A stretch of DNA of 64,000 bases from Lysinibacillus boronitolerans JCM 21713 = 10a = NBRC 103108 (GCF_000772935.1 NZ_JPVR01000081.1:124001-188000); one strand, 5' to 3'; shown: positions 15,829 to 25,146, numbered from the stretch's first letter. Notes: generated by a model from the sequence alone, not told the origin. Program-made: numbers and translations.

Positions 15829-18800
15829 TTACTGATTTTTTTCTTTCCTGTTTGCTAGGAGAAGCTTTATTTTGTCAGCAAACCCAAACCAAGCTGGAAT
15901 AAAGATCGACATCATCATAAACGTCAAGATTACTAATCCAATAATCACTGCCATTGCTACCTGAATCAGCGTAATAACGCCAGATGGCATTAATGCAGCA
16001 AATGTGCCACCTAAAATAACAGCCGCAGCTAAAATAACGCTTCCCATCTGTAGGCTTGTCGGAATAATTTCCTTCAGTCCTCCTTGTGCTGTTTCGTTAT
16101 AGCGCATCATCAAGAAAATGGAGTAGTCCACACCAAGTGAGACAATCATAATGTACGTAAAGAACGGTACATTCCAGCTAAGCATGTCATAATCTAACAG
16201 CTGCTTCGCTATCATTTCCGTTAAACCAAGGCTGGCAAATGTCGCGATTAATAAGCTGGCATTAATAATAAGCGTTTGTAAAAATGACCGTGTGATCAAC
16301 CATAAAATCACGCTAATGCCAGCAAGCATCAGTACTGCACTACGTATAAAGTCAGCTGAAGAAATTTCTTGTAAATCGATATTACTCATTGTTTTGCCTG
16401 TTAAATAGACCTCTGCATTTTGCAACAGCGAACTTTCCACATAGCTGTTTACACGATGCCTGATGTCGCGCATAATCGTCATGGCTTCTTCCTTATAGGG
16501 ATTGACATCCAAAATAATCATCAATGTCGTGGCATGACGATCATCGGTCATATAGGCATTTAAGCTTTCTTGGAACTCACCCTGTAACACCTCTGTTGGT
16601 ACAAAGAATGTCCCTGTTTCTTTGTCTGACAGTTCATGTAAATAGCCATTTGCATCATCTAAGCCTGCGTAAATGTCTTCTAGCCCCTCTGCTCCTTCGC
16701 CTAATCCATTGCGCAGTTCCACCATGCTATCCTGTAGGCTGATTAATTGTTGTTGTAATTGCTGTTGACCTGCTTTTACCTCAGCTAATCCTTCGGTTAA
16801 ATTGTGAGAACCAGTCGTTATTTGATTGGCCCCCTGTGCTGCTGTCCCAATTCCTTGCGATAAATCACTGACACCACTTTTTAGGGTACGAGCGCCTGCT
16901 TTTAAAGTCACAATGGCTGATTGGGCATTACCTAAGGAAGTATTGGCTTGCCCAAAAGCCTGTGTTAATTGATTAAATTGGGCTGAAAGTGATACAACAT
17001 CTAATGCATTTAACGAACTTAGTCCCTGCTGGGCAGTCTTTATAGTTGCTTGGATGTTGTCATCTTCTGCTGCTTCAGAGTTTGCTTGGACATACGCATG
17101 CATGGCCCCTAAAATACCTTCGAACGCTTGTTTAGAGGACGTGATTAGCTGCTCGATTTGAGAAAAAACGGAACGATATTGTTGAAAGCCCGTATCAATT
17201 TGTTGATAGGAGGTTTGTAATTGATTGAGCCCTTGCTGAAGCTCCCCAAGTCCCGCTTCTAAGGCTGCTGTCCCGCTTATTAAATCTGTAGAGCCGTTTG
17301 CTGCATTGTCTAAGCCATTCGTTAATCCTTGTAGCGCGTTGGTTAAATCACTAGCCCCATCCTGTAATTGTATAGTGCCATTAATTAAATTTTGGACACC
17401 ACTGACATCTTGTTCTTCCGATAATTGCTTGGTGGCATCCTGTAGTCCTTTTTGAATGGAACCGACACCCTCCTGTGCTTCTCCTAAGCCCCCCTTTAGA
17501 GTATTTGCTTGTTCATTCACATAAAGATCAGCAATACGCTCCCCCTCTGGACGGGTCGGAGAATAGACTTTTGCTACACCAGGTGTATTCGCAATAATGC
17601 CTGTTAATTCATCTAATGCACGTAAATAATCAGTGCTTGCGAGCGATTCCTTTTGTTGGATAACAAGTGTTGCAGGTGCACTCATACCAGGCTCATAATG
17701 TTTTTCAATCAAGCTAATTGCCTGCTTCGATTCATATTTGTCATCGATTTCTACTAAATCATTATAATTAAGCTCTCCTGAATAGTGATAAATAAATGGC
17801 ACAGTGAGAATACAGGCAAAGATAATGCCAACGATAGGCCTTGCAAAGGCGTTTTTCGCTAAAAAACCCCACAGCTTATTTTCCGTATGCCCTGATATAG
17901 CCTTACTTGGCCAAAACAGCTTAAAGCCAAGCAATGCCATAAAGAATGGGTTTAATGTCATCAAAACCCCTAATAAGACGCAAATGCCAATCGCGATTCC
18001 ACTAACACTTTGATATAAGGTGAATTTTGAAAAATACAGCACCGTAAAGCCTATTAACACAGATGAACTGCTCAGTAATACGGTTTTGCCTGCGGTTCTG
18101 TAGGTGTTTTGTATCGCCTTTAAGACATGATTCGTTTTAGCCAATTCCTCTTTAAAGCGAGTAAACAAAAGAATATTGTAGTCTGTACCAATCCCAAATA
18201 ATATGACGACTAAAAATACTTGTGTAAAATTAGAAAACGGAAAATTCCAGTAATTAGCAAGTAAGGCGATGATGGATAATGATACAGCATAAGCCACCCC
18301 TACTGTTAAAAGCGAGATCAATGGAATAATCGGTGAACGGAAAATCATCACTAATATGGCAATGATAAAGACAACTGCAATAATTTCAGTCTTTTTCACA
18401 CCCTCTTGTGTTGTGGAAGAGAAATCATCCATCACAATATCGGCACCTGTTACATATGTATCCATTGGTAAATCTTTTACTTCCGCCTTTAATAGCGTTG
18501 CCGCTTCACTCGCTGTACCGATCTTTCTATCGATTGACAATTGTGCCATGACGGTTGTATGGTCTTTACTAACCAATTGATTCGCCGCCTGCTCACTGTC
18601 TGTATGGAAGAGCGCATTTGTTATCTGAAGCTTTTTTGTGTTTAAATGATGAAGGACCCCTTCGATTGCCGAATAATCAGCAGCTGTTAAACCCTTTTCT
18701 TGATGAAATACATAGACAAACGAATAGGTATCCTTCCCTTCGTTTTGAATATCATTTAACAGCTCTGTGCCAATGACGCTCTCTAAATCACTAGGCAATG

Positions 18801-18909
18801 TGATTTGCCCTTTATCTAGTACAAGTTTTTCAAGATTAGGCATTACCATCAGCATCACGATAACTGTTATCACCCAAAAAACAGGACTCAATATCCATGA
18901 CTTTTTCAT
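15829..18909 (-). CDS. MMPL/RND-family exporter (YdgH/YdfJ-like)
   Basis: The protein has 1026 residues with the two-domain MMPL layout. TM1 is at the start (WILSPVFWVITVIVMLMV), followed by an extracytoplasmic loop, then five helices (about 165-385). A long extracytoplasmic region (about 400-790) contains YhgE/Pip-like coiled-coil repeats (GLQDATKQL, LTNALQGLTNGLDNA, LEAGLGELQQGLNQL). A second set of helices ends the protein. FGIGTDYNILLFTRF and VSLGVDYSIFLMMRY are the paired proton-relay-type motifs. It probably exports lipids or drugs. The ATG at 18909 has GGAAGAAAAG; the longer open frame crosses the divergent regulator. Confidence 0.92.
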   Translation of the reverse strand: MKKSWILSPVFWVITVIVMLMVMPNLEKLVLDKGQITLPSDLESVIGTELLNDIQNEGKDTYSFVYVFHQEKGLTAADYSAIEGVLHHLNTKKLQITNALFHTDSEQAANQLVSKDHTTVMAQLSIDRKIGTASEAATLLKAEVKDLPMDTYVTGADIVMDDFSSTTQEGVKKTEIIAVVFIIAILVMIFRSPIIPLISLLTVGVAYAVSLSIIALLANYWNFPFSNFTQVFLVVILFGIGTDYNILLFTRFKEELAKTNHVLKAIQNTYRTAGKTVLLSSSSVLIGFTVLYFSKFTLYQSVSGIAIGICVLLGVLMTLNPFFMALLGFKLFWPSKAISGHTENKLWGFLAKNAFARPIVGIIFACILTVPFIYHYSGELNYNDLVEIDDKYESKQAISLIEKHYEPGMSAPATLVIQQKESLASTDYLRALDELTGIIANTPGVAKVYSPTRPEGERIADLYVNEQANTLKGGLGEAQEGVGSIQKGLQDATKQLSEEQDVSGVQNLINGTIQLQDGASDLTNALQGLTNGLDNAANGSTDLISGTAALEAGLGELQQGLNQLQTSYQQIDTGFQQYRSVFSQIEQLITSSKQAFEGILGAMHAYVQANSEAAEDDNIQATIKTAQQGLSSLNALDVVSLSAQFNQLTQAFGQANTSLGNAQSAIVTLKAGARTLKSGVSDLSQGIGTAAQGANQITTGSHNLTEGLAEVKAGQQQLQQQLISLQDSMVELRNGLGEGAEGLEDIYAGLDDANGYLHELSDKETGTFFVPTEVLQGEFQESLNAYMTDDRHATTLMIILDVNPYKEEAMTIMRDIRHRVNSYVESSLLQNAEVYLTGKTMSNIDLQEISSADFIRSAVLMLAGISVILWLITRSFLQTLIINASLLIATFASLGLTEMIAKQLLDYDMLSWNVPFFTYIMIVSLGVDYSIFLMMRYNETAQGGLKEIIPTSLQMGSVILAAAVILGGTFAALMPSGVITLIQVAMAVIIGLVILTFMMMSIFIPAWFGFADKIKLLLANRKEKNQ

Positions 18910-18974
18910 GCTTTTCTTCCTTTCCAATTTGAACTGACTATACTGTATATCAAGAAAGGAAGAGCAAGATATAG

Positions 18975-18992
18975 ACAGATGATGTGATCTGT
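18975..18992. promoter_or_regulatory. Operator between MMPL and TetR genes
   Basis: The perfect dyad ACAGAT-GATGTG-ATCTGT lies 45 bp before the TetR ATG and 66 bp before the MMPL start. It is placed for repression of both divergent genes by the TetR product. Confidence 0.55.
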
Positions 18993-19036
18993 AAAAATTC
19001 AGACAAAAATGCAAAATTGTAAAAAAGGTGATCCGT

Positions 19037-19630
19037 ATGAAAAAAAGTGAAAAAACAAAAAGGCAATTAGCCAGTGTCTTAAAAGACTTAATGGTGCTCA
19101 AGCCATTAGAAAAGATATCCATCCAGGAAGTCATGGAGAAAGCACAATTGAATCGACAGACGTTTTACTATCACTTTGAGGATATATATGATTTATTGAA
19201 GTGGACATTAGAGCGAGAGGCAATTGAGTTATTGGATGATTATAAGGATGAAAGCCTTTGGCAAGAAGGCTATCGAGATATAATATTATACTTAGAGAAA
19301 AATCGAGCGTTTGCGCTTAATGCTATTAACTCCATGGGCCATGAGCATTTTAACCGCTTTTTCCATCAAGAAATATATAGCATTATTGAAGATTTCGTGA
19401 AACAAATTGCGGAAATGTGTCAAGAGATGGAGAAAAAATATTTGAGTTTTGTGACGCATTTTTTCACCGTATCCATTACGGCTGTGACCATTAGCTGGCT
19501 ACAGGGAGAACTTGATTTTTCCGTCGAAGAGCTTATTCAAATGGTGGATCGGTTCTTAAGTGACCACTTAGAAGGAACGAAAACACTATATGGCGTAAAT
19601 AATACTAGCTGTCTCAAGGCAATTGATTAA
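19037..19630 (+). CDS. TetR/AcrR-family regulator of the MMPL exporter
   Basis: The protein has 197 residues. The N-terminal HTH reads KISIQEVMEKAQLNRQTFYY followed by HFEDIYDLL (residues 25-55), the standard TetR DNA-binding signature. The C-terminal part is helical and hydrophobic. The ATG 19037 has an AAAGGTGATC site. Divergent TetR/MMPL pairs are common in Bacillus, with the regulator repressing the pump until a ligand binds. Confidence 0.88.
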   Translation: MKKSEKTKRQLASVLKDLMVLKPLEKISIQEVMEKAQLNRQTFYYHFEDIYDLLKWTLEREAIELLDDYKDESLWQEGYRDIILYLEKNRAFALNAINSMGHEHFNRFFHQEIYSIIEDFVKQIAEMCQEMEKKYLSFVTHFFTVSITAVTISWLQGELDFSVEELIQMVDRFLSDHLEGTKTLYGVNNTSCLKAID

Positions 19631-19648
19631 AGAAAAGGAAGTGCTACT

Positions 19649-20356
19649 ATGAATGCTGAATTGGTGATGCAGGAGCTAGAGGCTCTGGGCAAGGAACGAA
19701 CGAAAAAAATGTATATGTCAAATGGCGCTCACGAGCCGTTGTTCGGTGTGGCAACAGGTGCAATGAAGCCTATTGCGAAGAAAATTAAAATCGATCAGGC
19801 TCTAGCAGAAGAGCTTTATGCTACCGGTAACTATGATGCCATGTACTTTGCTGGCGTCATAGCAGATCCAAAAGCCATGACTGTGGAAGATTTTAATCGA
19901 TGGATCGAGGCAGCTTATTTTTATATGCTGTCGGATTATGTAGTAGCGGTCACTTTAGCGGAGGCACCGATTGCTCAGGAAGTGGCGGATGCGTGGATTG
20001 CCAGTGGTGAGGAATTGAAAATGTCTGCGGGCTGGAGCTGCTATTGCTGGCTATTAGGGAATCGCAAGGATAGCGAATTTTCCGAGAGTAAGCTAGCTCA
20101 AATGCTGGAAATCGTGAAAAATACCATTCACGATGCACCCGAACGCACAAAATCGGCCATGAATAATTTTTTATACACGGTAGCTATTTCCTATGTGCTG
20201 CTCCACGAACAAGCAGTGGCAACCGCACAGGCGATAGGTCCTGTGGAAATGAAACGAGACAACAAAAAAAGCACGCAGCTCAATGCGTATGAAATGATTC
20301 AAAAGGAAGTAGAACGAGGCAGAATTGGCTTTAAGCGTAAATATGTGAGATGTTAA
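19649..20356 (+). CDS. DNA alkylation repair (AlkD-like, HEAT-repeat) protein
   Basis: The 235-residue all-helical protein of the PF08713-type family contains KKMYMSNGAHEPLFGVATGA, AEELYATGNYDAMYFAG and DYVVAVTLAEA. AlkD-type enzymes excise alkylated bases using helical repeats without base flipping; many members like this one lack confirmed activity. It starts 18 bp after the TetR gene and probably shares its transcript. Confidence 0.8.
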   Translation: MNAELVMQELEALGKERTKKMYMSNGAHEPLFGVATGAMKPIAKKIKIDQALAEELYATGNYDAMYFAGVIADPKAMTVEDFNRWIEAAYFYMLSDYVVAVTLAEAPIAQEVADAWIASGEELKMSAGWSCYCWLLGNRKDSEFSESKLAQMLEIVKNTIHDAPERTKSAMNNFLYTVAISYVLLHEQAVATAQAIGPVEMKRDNKKSTQLNAYEMIQKEVERGRIGFKRKYVRC

Positions 20357-20367
20357 TCATCGCACTT

Positions 20368-20406
20368 AAAGGCATCGATCCTATAAGGATGGATGTCTTT
20401 TTTTTA
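20368..20406 (+). terminator. Rho-independent terminator
   Basis: The imperfect stem AAAGGCATCGATCC / GGATGGATGTCTTT is followed by eight T residues. Confidence 0.75.
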
Positions 20407-20499
20407 CTCGAAAAAACAATGAATTATAATATATTTTTATTGAAAAACGATAAATTTTATTTTAAAATCAATATACTACTACCAGTGAGGTGTTTTTAA

Positions 20500-20991
20500 A
20501 TGAAACATAAAAAGGGGTCAACCATTTTCCTAAAGAGCGTCATTATTCTGCTTGGTATACCAGTTTTAGCTTTAGGTCTGTTTTGGCTACCTGAGATGGC
20601 CAGCCGGGATGTTGCTGCACATCCAGAATCGTCCTATTTGTCCTATCTTTTTTTAATCTATGTGTATGTTTTATGCATTCCCTATTATGCTGCATTGTAT
20701 CAAGCTTATCGCCTCTTAACGAACATCGACCAGCATAAAGCGTTCTCTAAATCATCTGTACGGGCTTTGAGAACGATCAAAAATTGTGCTCTCACTATTT
20801 TGCTCGGCCTTGTGCTAGGCATTGCAACAATTATGATGATGTTTACTGGCAAGGAAGATATTACAGGAATTATTGCGCTGACACTCATCAGCATCTTTGT
20901 AACCAGTACGATTGCAACCTTTGCAGCCGTTCTGCATCGACTGCTCCAAAAGGCCATTGATCTCCAAAGCGAAAATCAATTAACCGTATAA
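20500..20991 (+). CDS. DUF2975 family membrane protein
   Basis: The 163-residue protein with four hydrophobic segments is a paralogue of the protein at 373-858. Shared landmarks are the FLK then hydrophobic start, YYAALYQAYRLLTNID, AFSKSSVRALRTIK, and the ending LLQKAIDLQSENQLTV. The ATG has a GTGAGGTG site. No HTH partner follows; a terminator comes directly after it. Confidence 0.8.
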   Translation: MKHKKGSTIFLKSVIILLGIPVLALGLFWLPEMASRDVAAHPESSYLSYLFLIYVYVLCIPYYAALYQAYRLLTNIDQHKAFSKSSVRALRTIKNCALTILLGLVLGIATIMMMFTGKEDITGIIALTLISIFVTSTIATFAAVLHRLLQKAIDLQSENQLTV

Positions 20992-20997
20992 CAAAAT

Positions 20998-21034
20998 GGC
21001 ACTAACCAATCTGGACGGTTAGCGCCTTTTTTTG
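20998..21034 (+). terminator. Rho-independent terminator
   Basis: The stem GGCACTAACC / GGTTAGCGCC, with one mismatch, is followed by seven T residues. Confidence 0.85.
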
Positions 21035-21134
21035 TTTCAAAAATATCCGCTAAAACTAATTTCCTATAAAAACATGTCATAATTCTCTTTTTAACAGTAT
21101 AATAATTACATATTTTATGAATAGGAGGATTTAT

Positions 21135-21743
21135 ATGAAGAAATTGGTTTTATTAATGGCAATGCTTACATTATTTTTCACCACAGCCTCTATTGCGAGC
21201 GCACATCCAGGGCGTTTAGATAGCAATGGTGGTCACAATTGTTCTGACAAATCAAAGGCTAAAGGGCTTTGTTCAGGCTATCATTATCATAATGGCAATG
21301 GTGGCAATAATGCAGGGTCTTCTTCAGGCGGTCAAAGTTATTCTGCGCCAACACCTAAAGCAACTGTAGCACCTGTATTAACAAAGGTTGCTGTCTATTT
21401 AAATGACGTGAAGCAAAATTATACGCCTGGCGCTTATATGAAAAATGGCACAACCTTAGTGCCGATGAAGGCGATTTTTGAATCTCTAGGGGCAACGGTT
21501 AGCTATGATAATGCAACGAAAAAAGTAACGGCAACAAAGGACAGTAAAAAAATTGTGATTGGTGTGGGGAATAAAACGGCTTATGTTGATACAAACGGTT
21601 CTGCATCAACGATCACACTCAGCCATCCTGCTGAAATATATCAAGGTACAACAATGGTGCCTTTACGCTTTGTCAGTCAAGCACTTGGCGCAAATGTAAC
21701 ATTTGATGAGGCAGCACTTGTTGTTTATATCTCAACTAAATAA
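21135..21743 (+). CDS. Secreted YHYH + copper-amine-oxidase-N domain protein
   Basis: The protein has 202 residues. The signal peptide (MKKLVLLMAMLTLFFTTASI, cleavage near ASAHP) is followed by a YHYH-type motif (HPGRLDSNGGHNC, then GYHYHNGNGG) and a Gly/Ser linker. The copper amine oxidase N-like domain spans about residues 90-200 and has the paired signatures NGTTLVPMKAIFESLGATV and GTTMVPLRFVSQALGANV. This domain is a cell-wall or substrate-binding module in Firmicutes, not an oxidase. ATG 21135 has an AGGAGG site. Confidence 0.88.
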   Translation: MKKLVLLMAMLTLFFTTASIASAHPGRLDSNGGHNCSDKSKAKGLCSGYHYHNGNGGNNAGSSSGGQSYSAPTPKATVAPVLTKVAVYLNDVKQNYTPGAYMKNGTTLVPMKAIFESLGATVSYDNATKKVTATKDSKKIVIGVGNKTAYVDTNGSASTITLSHPAEIYQGTTMVPLRFVSQALGANVTFDEAALVVYISTK

Positions 21744-21755
21744 TGGACAAGCCTT

Positions 21756-21789
21756 AAGCAGTATGCTCCTACAAGGTGCTGCTTTTTTT
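21756..21789 (+). terminator. Rho-independent terminator
   Basis: The stem AAGCAG(T) ... CTGCTT with further pairing inside is followed by seven T residues. Confidence 0.75.
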
Positions 21790-21793
21790 ATTG

Positions 21794-22072
21794 TTACTTA
21801 AAGTTAAAATCATACTTCTTGTTGATTTTACCAGCAATCGTTTCTAGAAATAAAGCCACGGTCATATTCTCGACTTCATTTGTATACCATGCTAGTTTAG
21901 CGCCATAGTTCTTTTTATTATAATTTACTTCTAATGGCCAGAAATTTTTTGTTTTATACGTATAATCAAATTTTACATAGAGTTGCTTACCATCTGGACA
22001 TTCCATCACCACCTGGTATAATGGATTTTTTCTTTCTTGTTCAAACTTTACTTTTCTTATTTTGGTCAACAT
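21794..22072 (-). CDS. Hypothetical protein, 92 residues
   Basis: A small soluble protein with a basic start (MLTKIRKVKFEQERK) and many Lys, Tyr and Asn residues. The pattern PLYQVVMECPDGKQLYVKFD suggests a small beta domain. The ATG 22072 has a GGAGGGG site. No family recognised. Confidence 0.6.
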   Translation of the reverse strand: MLTKIRKVKFEQERKNPLYQVVMECPDGKQLYVKFDYTYKTKNFWPLEVNYNKKNYGAKLAWYTNEVENMTVALFLETIAGKINKKYDFNFK

Positions 22073-22132
22073 CAAAAACCCCTCCTCTCTTCTACTACAT
22101 TCGACAAAAGTTTGAAAAAACCTTTATTCAAC

Positions 22133-22173
22133 GAAAAAGGATAAAGCTCATGATGACATAGGAGCTTTATCCT
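22133..22173 (-). terminator. Rho-independent terminator of the amidase gene
   Basis: The 12-bp stem AGGATAAAGCTC / GAGCTTTATCCT is followed on the minus strand by TTTTTC. Confidence 0.88.
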
Positions 22174-22179
22174 GCACAA

Positions 22180-22956
22180 TTAGTTGGCTATAAATTTGTC
22201 GTAATAGCGTTTCAGCATAGTCGCCATTTGCTCTCTTGTTAAGGCGCCTGCTGGATTCATGTTTTTACTTCCATCGCCTCGGATAATGCCTTCGCTAATA
22301 GCCCACTCCCAAGCCTCTTTATGGGCTGCTCCCACTTCTCTGCTTGTTTGTAAACTAGCTTTTTCAGCTAGTAAGCTTTTCAACGTCTCTATTTCTTGTT
22401 TTAGCTCATTATATTGTGACACTGTTAATCCCTCCTCAAGCGCATTTTTAATATCTTGCTGGAACTGTGCTTCTGTAATCCCCATACTTTTTAAATAGTC
22501 AAAAGGATCTTTGTGCGAAGTGCCTCCTAGATTTTCCGCAATCCATCGATGTGACTTAATGCCGTTGCCGCTACCATCTAAAACAGCGGGAATCCCTGCC
22601 TCTAGAGCAAGCTTACGTAACAGCCAAATATAAGCCGCATAGTCCTTTTTAAATTGTTCCTTATCAGCCGTCCTTGCCAATTCCACCTGGGCATAGCTAT
22701 ACGGATTTCCCTTTGGTCCACAGCCATATTGCACGCGATTGACTGGGGCTACTTGTACGATTCTTCCGCCACCGCCTACCCAGTGAGAGACAAAGGCATT
22801 GGCTTTATTTCGATTCATGTAGGCAATTTCGTTTTCCAATGCATTTGGACCTGTATTGCTGCCATTACCTGATTCATGCGCTACAACGTATTTTACTGCC
22901 GTGAGTTCCTGATTTGGTAGCCCTGACATGATCTGTTTTTCAATAACATAACTCAT
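22180..22956 (-). CDS. N-acetylmuramoyl-L-alanine amidase (phage-type endolysin)
   Basis: The protein has 258 residues. The N-terminal Amidase_2 domain (about 1-165) has the zinc histidines in KYVVAHESGNGSN and in SHRWIAENLGG with a following DP, plus the conserved AFVSHWVGGGGRIVQV. A coiled linker (about 190-215) and a C-terminal SLH-like or S-layer-type tail (about 218-258, EWAISEGIIRGDGSKNMNP then LTREQMATML) follow. There is no signal peptide, as for phage endolysins or autolysins delivered by a holin. No holin gene is adjacent, so it may be a domesticated lysin. Confidence 0.88.
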   Translation of the reverse strand: MSYVIEKQIMSGLPNQELTAVKYVVAHESGNGSNTGPNALENEIAYMNRNKANAFVSHWVGGGGRIVQVAPVNRVQYGCGPKGNPYSYAQVELARTADKEQFKKDYAAYIWLLRKLALEAGIPAVLDGSGNGIKSHRWIAENLGGTSHKDPFDYLKSMGITEAQFQQDIKNALEEGLTVSQYNELKQEIETLKSLLAEKASLQTSREVGAAHKEAWEWAISEGIIRGDGSKNMNPAGALTREQMATMLKRYYDKFIAN

Positions 22957-23259
22957 GTTGCACCGTCCTTTCCTATTATTTTTTAGCGATTGACGCTATG
23001 TTATTCTTTTCTTCTTTAGGTTTTTTTAGGGTAAACAACAGATGATTTGAGGTTCCTTTCGAGGCTTATCAGCTTCTGTTCGTGCTTAAGGCTACTGCGA
23101 TCGTTTCACCTCTCTTTCCTCGAAGCTATGAAGTGTGAATGTCACAAAGACATCCACTTACTATTAGTAAATGCTCACACAAAAGTGTTTTCTAGTTAGT
23201 TGTGCTCTTTTACTATTTTTTCATTATGATTTTATAACCTCTTTTCTCGATTCCAAGCA
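22957..23259. other. Long intergenic region with a paired CCTCGAA repeat
   Basis: No gene is supported. TTCGAGG (23058-23064) and CCTCGAA (23118-23124) form a perfect 7-bp inverted repeat 53 bp apart, with neighbouring GGTT/AACC-like complementarity. The minus strand would place this in the amidase leader RNA. It does not match the c-di-AMP, lysine, glycine or SAM riboswitch consensus that I know. Confidence 0.35.
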
Positions 23260-23289
23260 TTGACAAAGTATTGTTACCTATAGTATTTT
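23260..23289 (+). promoter_or_regulatory. Sigma-A-type promoter
   Basis: TTGACA (23260-23265) and TATTTT (23284-23289), 18 bp apart, lie just upstream of the phosphotransferase gene. Confidence 0.55.
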
Positions 23290-23325
23290 AGATCTTCTAA
23301 AATATTGAAAGCGAGGAAAGAAAGT

Positions 23326-24246
23326 GTGCAGGCACTAGAGATTATTCGTCAATTACCAAGCTTACATGGCTTTACACAGCTAGTGAAAATTAACAAAGGC
23401 TATTCACCTGATAGCAAGTATGTCGTAACAGTTGGTGAAACGCGCTATTTGGTGCGCCTGTCAGATCTAGCACATCATGACAAACGTGCAGTAGAGTTTT
23501 CCTTGCTCCAAGAGTTAGCAAAGCAGGGTGTAAGAACACATAAAGCAGTTGACTATAACTTGTTTCAGGAAGCCAACGTCTCCGCAATGGTCGTTAGCTT
23601 TTTAGAAGGCTCGCCTGCCGATGAAATCATTCAGGAACATTCTGACTCTGAGCAATACCACCTCGGTCTTGCGGCGGGAAAGGAATTGAGAAAAATACAT
23701 CAAGTGAGCCCTCCACAAAAAATTCATTGGGAGACAACGCAGCTCAAAAAGTTTTCTACCTATTTGAAGGCATACCAACAAGATGCCTATCAACTGCCAC
23801 AAGAGGCTAAACTATTGCGCTTTATTCATGCAAACTTACCACTGTTAAAGCAACGCCCCATCACCCTGCTTCATGATGATTTCCATCTCGGTCACATTAT
23901 TTGTAAGGGACATACTTACAATGGGGTGATTGATTTTAATGGCTATGATGTGGGTGATCCTTATCATGACTTTTATAATCTTGCCTTGTTTAGTAGACGA
24001 CAAAGTATCCCCTTTTGTATTGGGCAGATTGATGGCTATTTTTCATCTGCACCAGACGATCTGTTTTGGCGGTTATATGCTCTCTATGCAGCCATGACTG
24101 TCTTTTCAACCATTGTTTGGACTCGTCACTATGATCCACGCTCCTTTGACGATGCGTTGGAAAGAATTCACATGATTTTACTGGATCATGATGACTTTTC
24201 ATCGATTAAACCATCATGGTATGCGAAGAATTTATTCACTCCGTAA
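23326..24246 (+). CDS. Aminoglycoside phosphotransferase-family kinase
   Basis: The 306-residue APH-fold protein contains NKGYSPDSKYVVTV (nucleotide loop), the catalytic loop LLHDDFHLGHIIC, and the metal-binding GVIDFNGYDVGDPYHDF. The usual catalytic-loop pattern is HxDxxxxN; here the last position is His instead of Asn. Members phosphorylate aminoglycosides, sugars or other alcohols, so resistance should not be assumed. The GTG at 23326 is chosen for its GAGG site 9 bases upstream. It overlaps the convergent DnaD-like gene by 15 bp. Confidence 0.8.
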   Translation: MQALEIIRQLPSLHGFTQLVKINKGYSPDSKYVVTVGETRYLVRLSDLAHHDKRAVEFSLLQELAKQGVRTHKAVDYNLFQEANVSAMVVSFLEGSPADEIIQEHSDSEQYHLGLAAGKELRKIHQVSPPQKIHWETTQLKKFSTYLKAYQQDAYQLPQEAKLLRFIHANLPLLKQRPITLLHDDFHLGHIICKGHTYNGVIDFNGYDVGDPYHDFYNLALFSRRQSIPFCIGQIDGYFSSAPDDLFWRLYALYAAMTVFSTIVWTRHYDPRSFDDALERIHMILLDHDDFSSIKPSWYAKNLFTP

Positions 24247-25044
24247 GAGGGCTAATATTTTTTGCCGCTCTGCTGCAAAATCAATTGTTGGCTGAGATTT
24301 TGGTTCCTCCTCACCACGCTGCTGCAACCACTTCGGAATGATTTCCAGTCGTCTGGCTTTAGAAGGTGGTGACGCTTGCTGCTTGCGGGCTTGAAAACGC
24401 TGCTGCTCGATAGCAATATCTGCAAAACTCTTTATGTTCTGATCGCACCAATTTTGTAAGATGCTCTCTACATACCGCCAGCGTAAAACATTATGCTCCA
24501 CCGCTAGCTTCATCGCATAGATGACCATGTCCTCTGAGAAAATAGTGAGCCAATGACGAATTTTACTAGCAATGTAGGCTGTTAGCGTGCCAAAGCCTTG
24601 TTGTGCATAAAAGTGGTAGGCAGTGCTAGTAGACTCCTTATCATCATTATCTTTTAGTAATTGATTATTTAGTAAATTATTATTTAGTAGTGTGGGCTTT
24701 TCCGTCGATGGTACGACCGTTGACGAATTTCCCGTTGACGGTATAGCAGCACGTTTTGATGCTTCATAGACGAAAAATTCTACCCTACCGAATTTGCCGT
24801 CTTTTCCTCGTTCCTGCACTTTTTGAAGATAGCCCGCCTCTATGAGTTCGTCCAAAATTTTGGCTGTCGCTTCCCGTCCACATTTACTACGTATTGCTAA
24901 ATCTGCAAGACTAAATGACCAATCATCTGGTAAAGACAGCATATAGGCAAGCAGCCCCTTTGCTTTCCAGCTTAATTGCTCATCATTTAAAAATGCTTTA
25001 TCCAAAACAACAAAATTCTCCTTTTTGGCTACTCGATAAATCAT
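24232..25044 (-). CDS. Winged-helix/DnaD-domain replication-type protein
   Basis: The protein has 270 residues. The N-terminal winged helix reads FVVLDKAFLNDEQLSWKAKG then LLAYMLSLPDDWSFSLADLA, a replication-initiator-like HTH common in phages and plasmids. A polar linker (about 110-150) leads to a DnaD/DnaB_2-like domain (about 150-215) containing YIASKIRHWLTIF and VLRWRYVESILQNWCDQ, then a basic tail. No other replication genes are nearby. It is probably a mobile-element-derived or domesticated replication protein. ATG 25044 has AAAGAGGG. Confidence 0.78.
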   Translation of the reverse strand: MIYRVAKKENFVVLDKAFLNDEQLSWKAKGLLAYMLSLPDDWSFSLADLAIRSKCGREATAKILDELIEAGYLQKVQERGKDGKFGRVEFFVYEASKRAAIPSTGNSSTVVPSTEKPTLLNNNLLNNQLLKDNDDKESTSTAYHFYAQQGFGTLTAYIASKIRHWLTIFSEDMVIYAMKLAVEHNVLRWRYVESILQNWCDQNIKSFADIAIEQQRFQARKQQASPPSKARRLEIIPKWLQQRGEEEPKSQPTIDFAAERQKILALLRSE

Positions 25045-25111
25045 GATGATCCCTCTTTCCATCTAATGTCCTTTCTAACTATATAAAGAAAATTTTTAAA
25101 AAAGGGACATA

Positions 25112-25146
25112 AAAAGAAAAAAAAGAACATGCCATGAAGCATGCCC
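25112..25146 (-). terminator. Rho-independent terminator
   Basis: On the minus strand GGGCATGC / GCATGTTC (two wobbles) is followed by eight T residues. It lies downstream of the 139-residue gene. Confidence 0.75.

Noticed and set aside
18910-19134. N-terminal extension of the MMPL exporter
   Set aside because: It crosses the operator and the divergent TetR start; the ATG at 18909 has the ribosome site and the usual TM1.
22957-23259. c-di-AMP or other known riboswitch before the amidase
   Set aside because: The conserved core sequences of these classes are not present.
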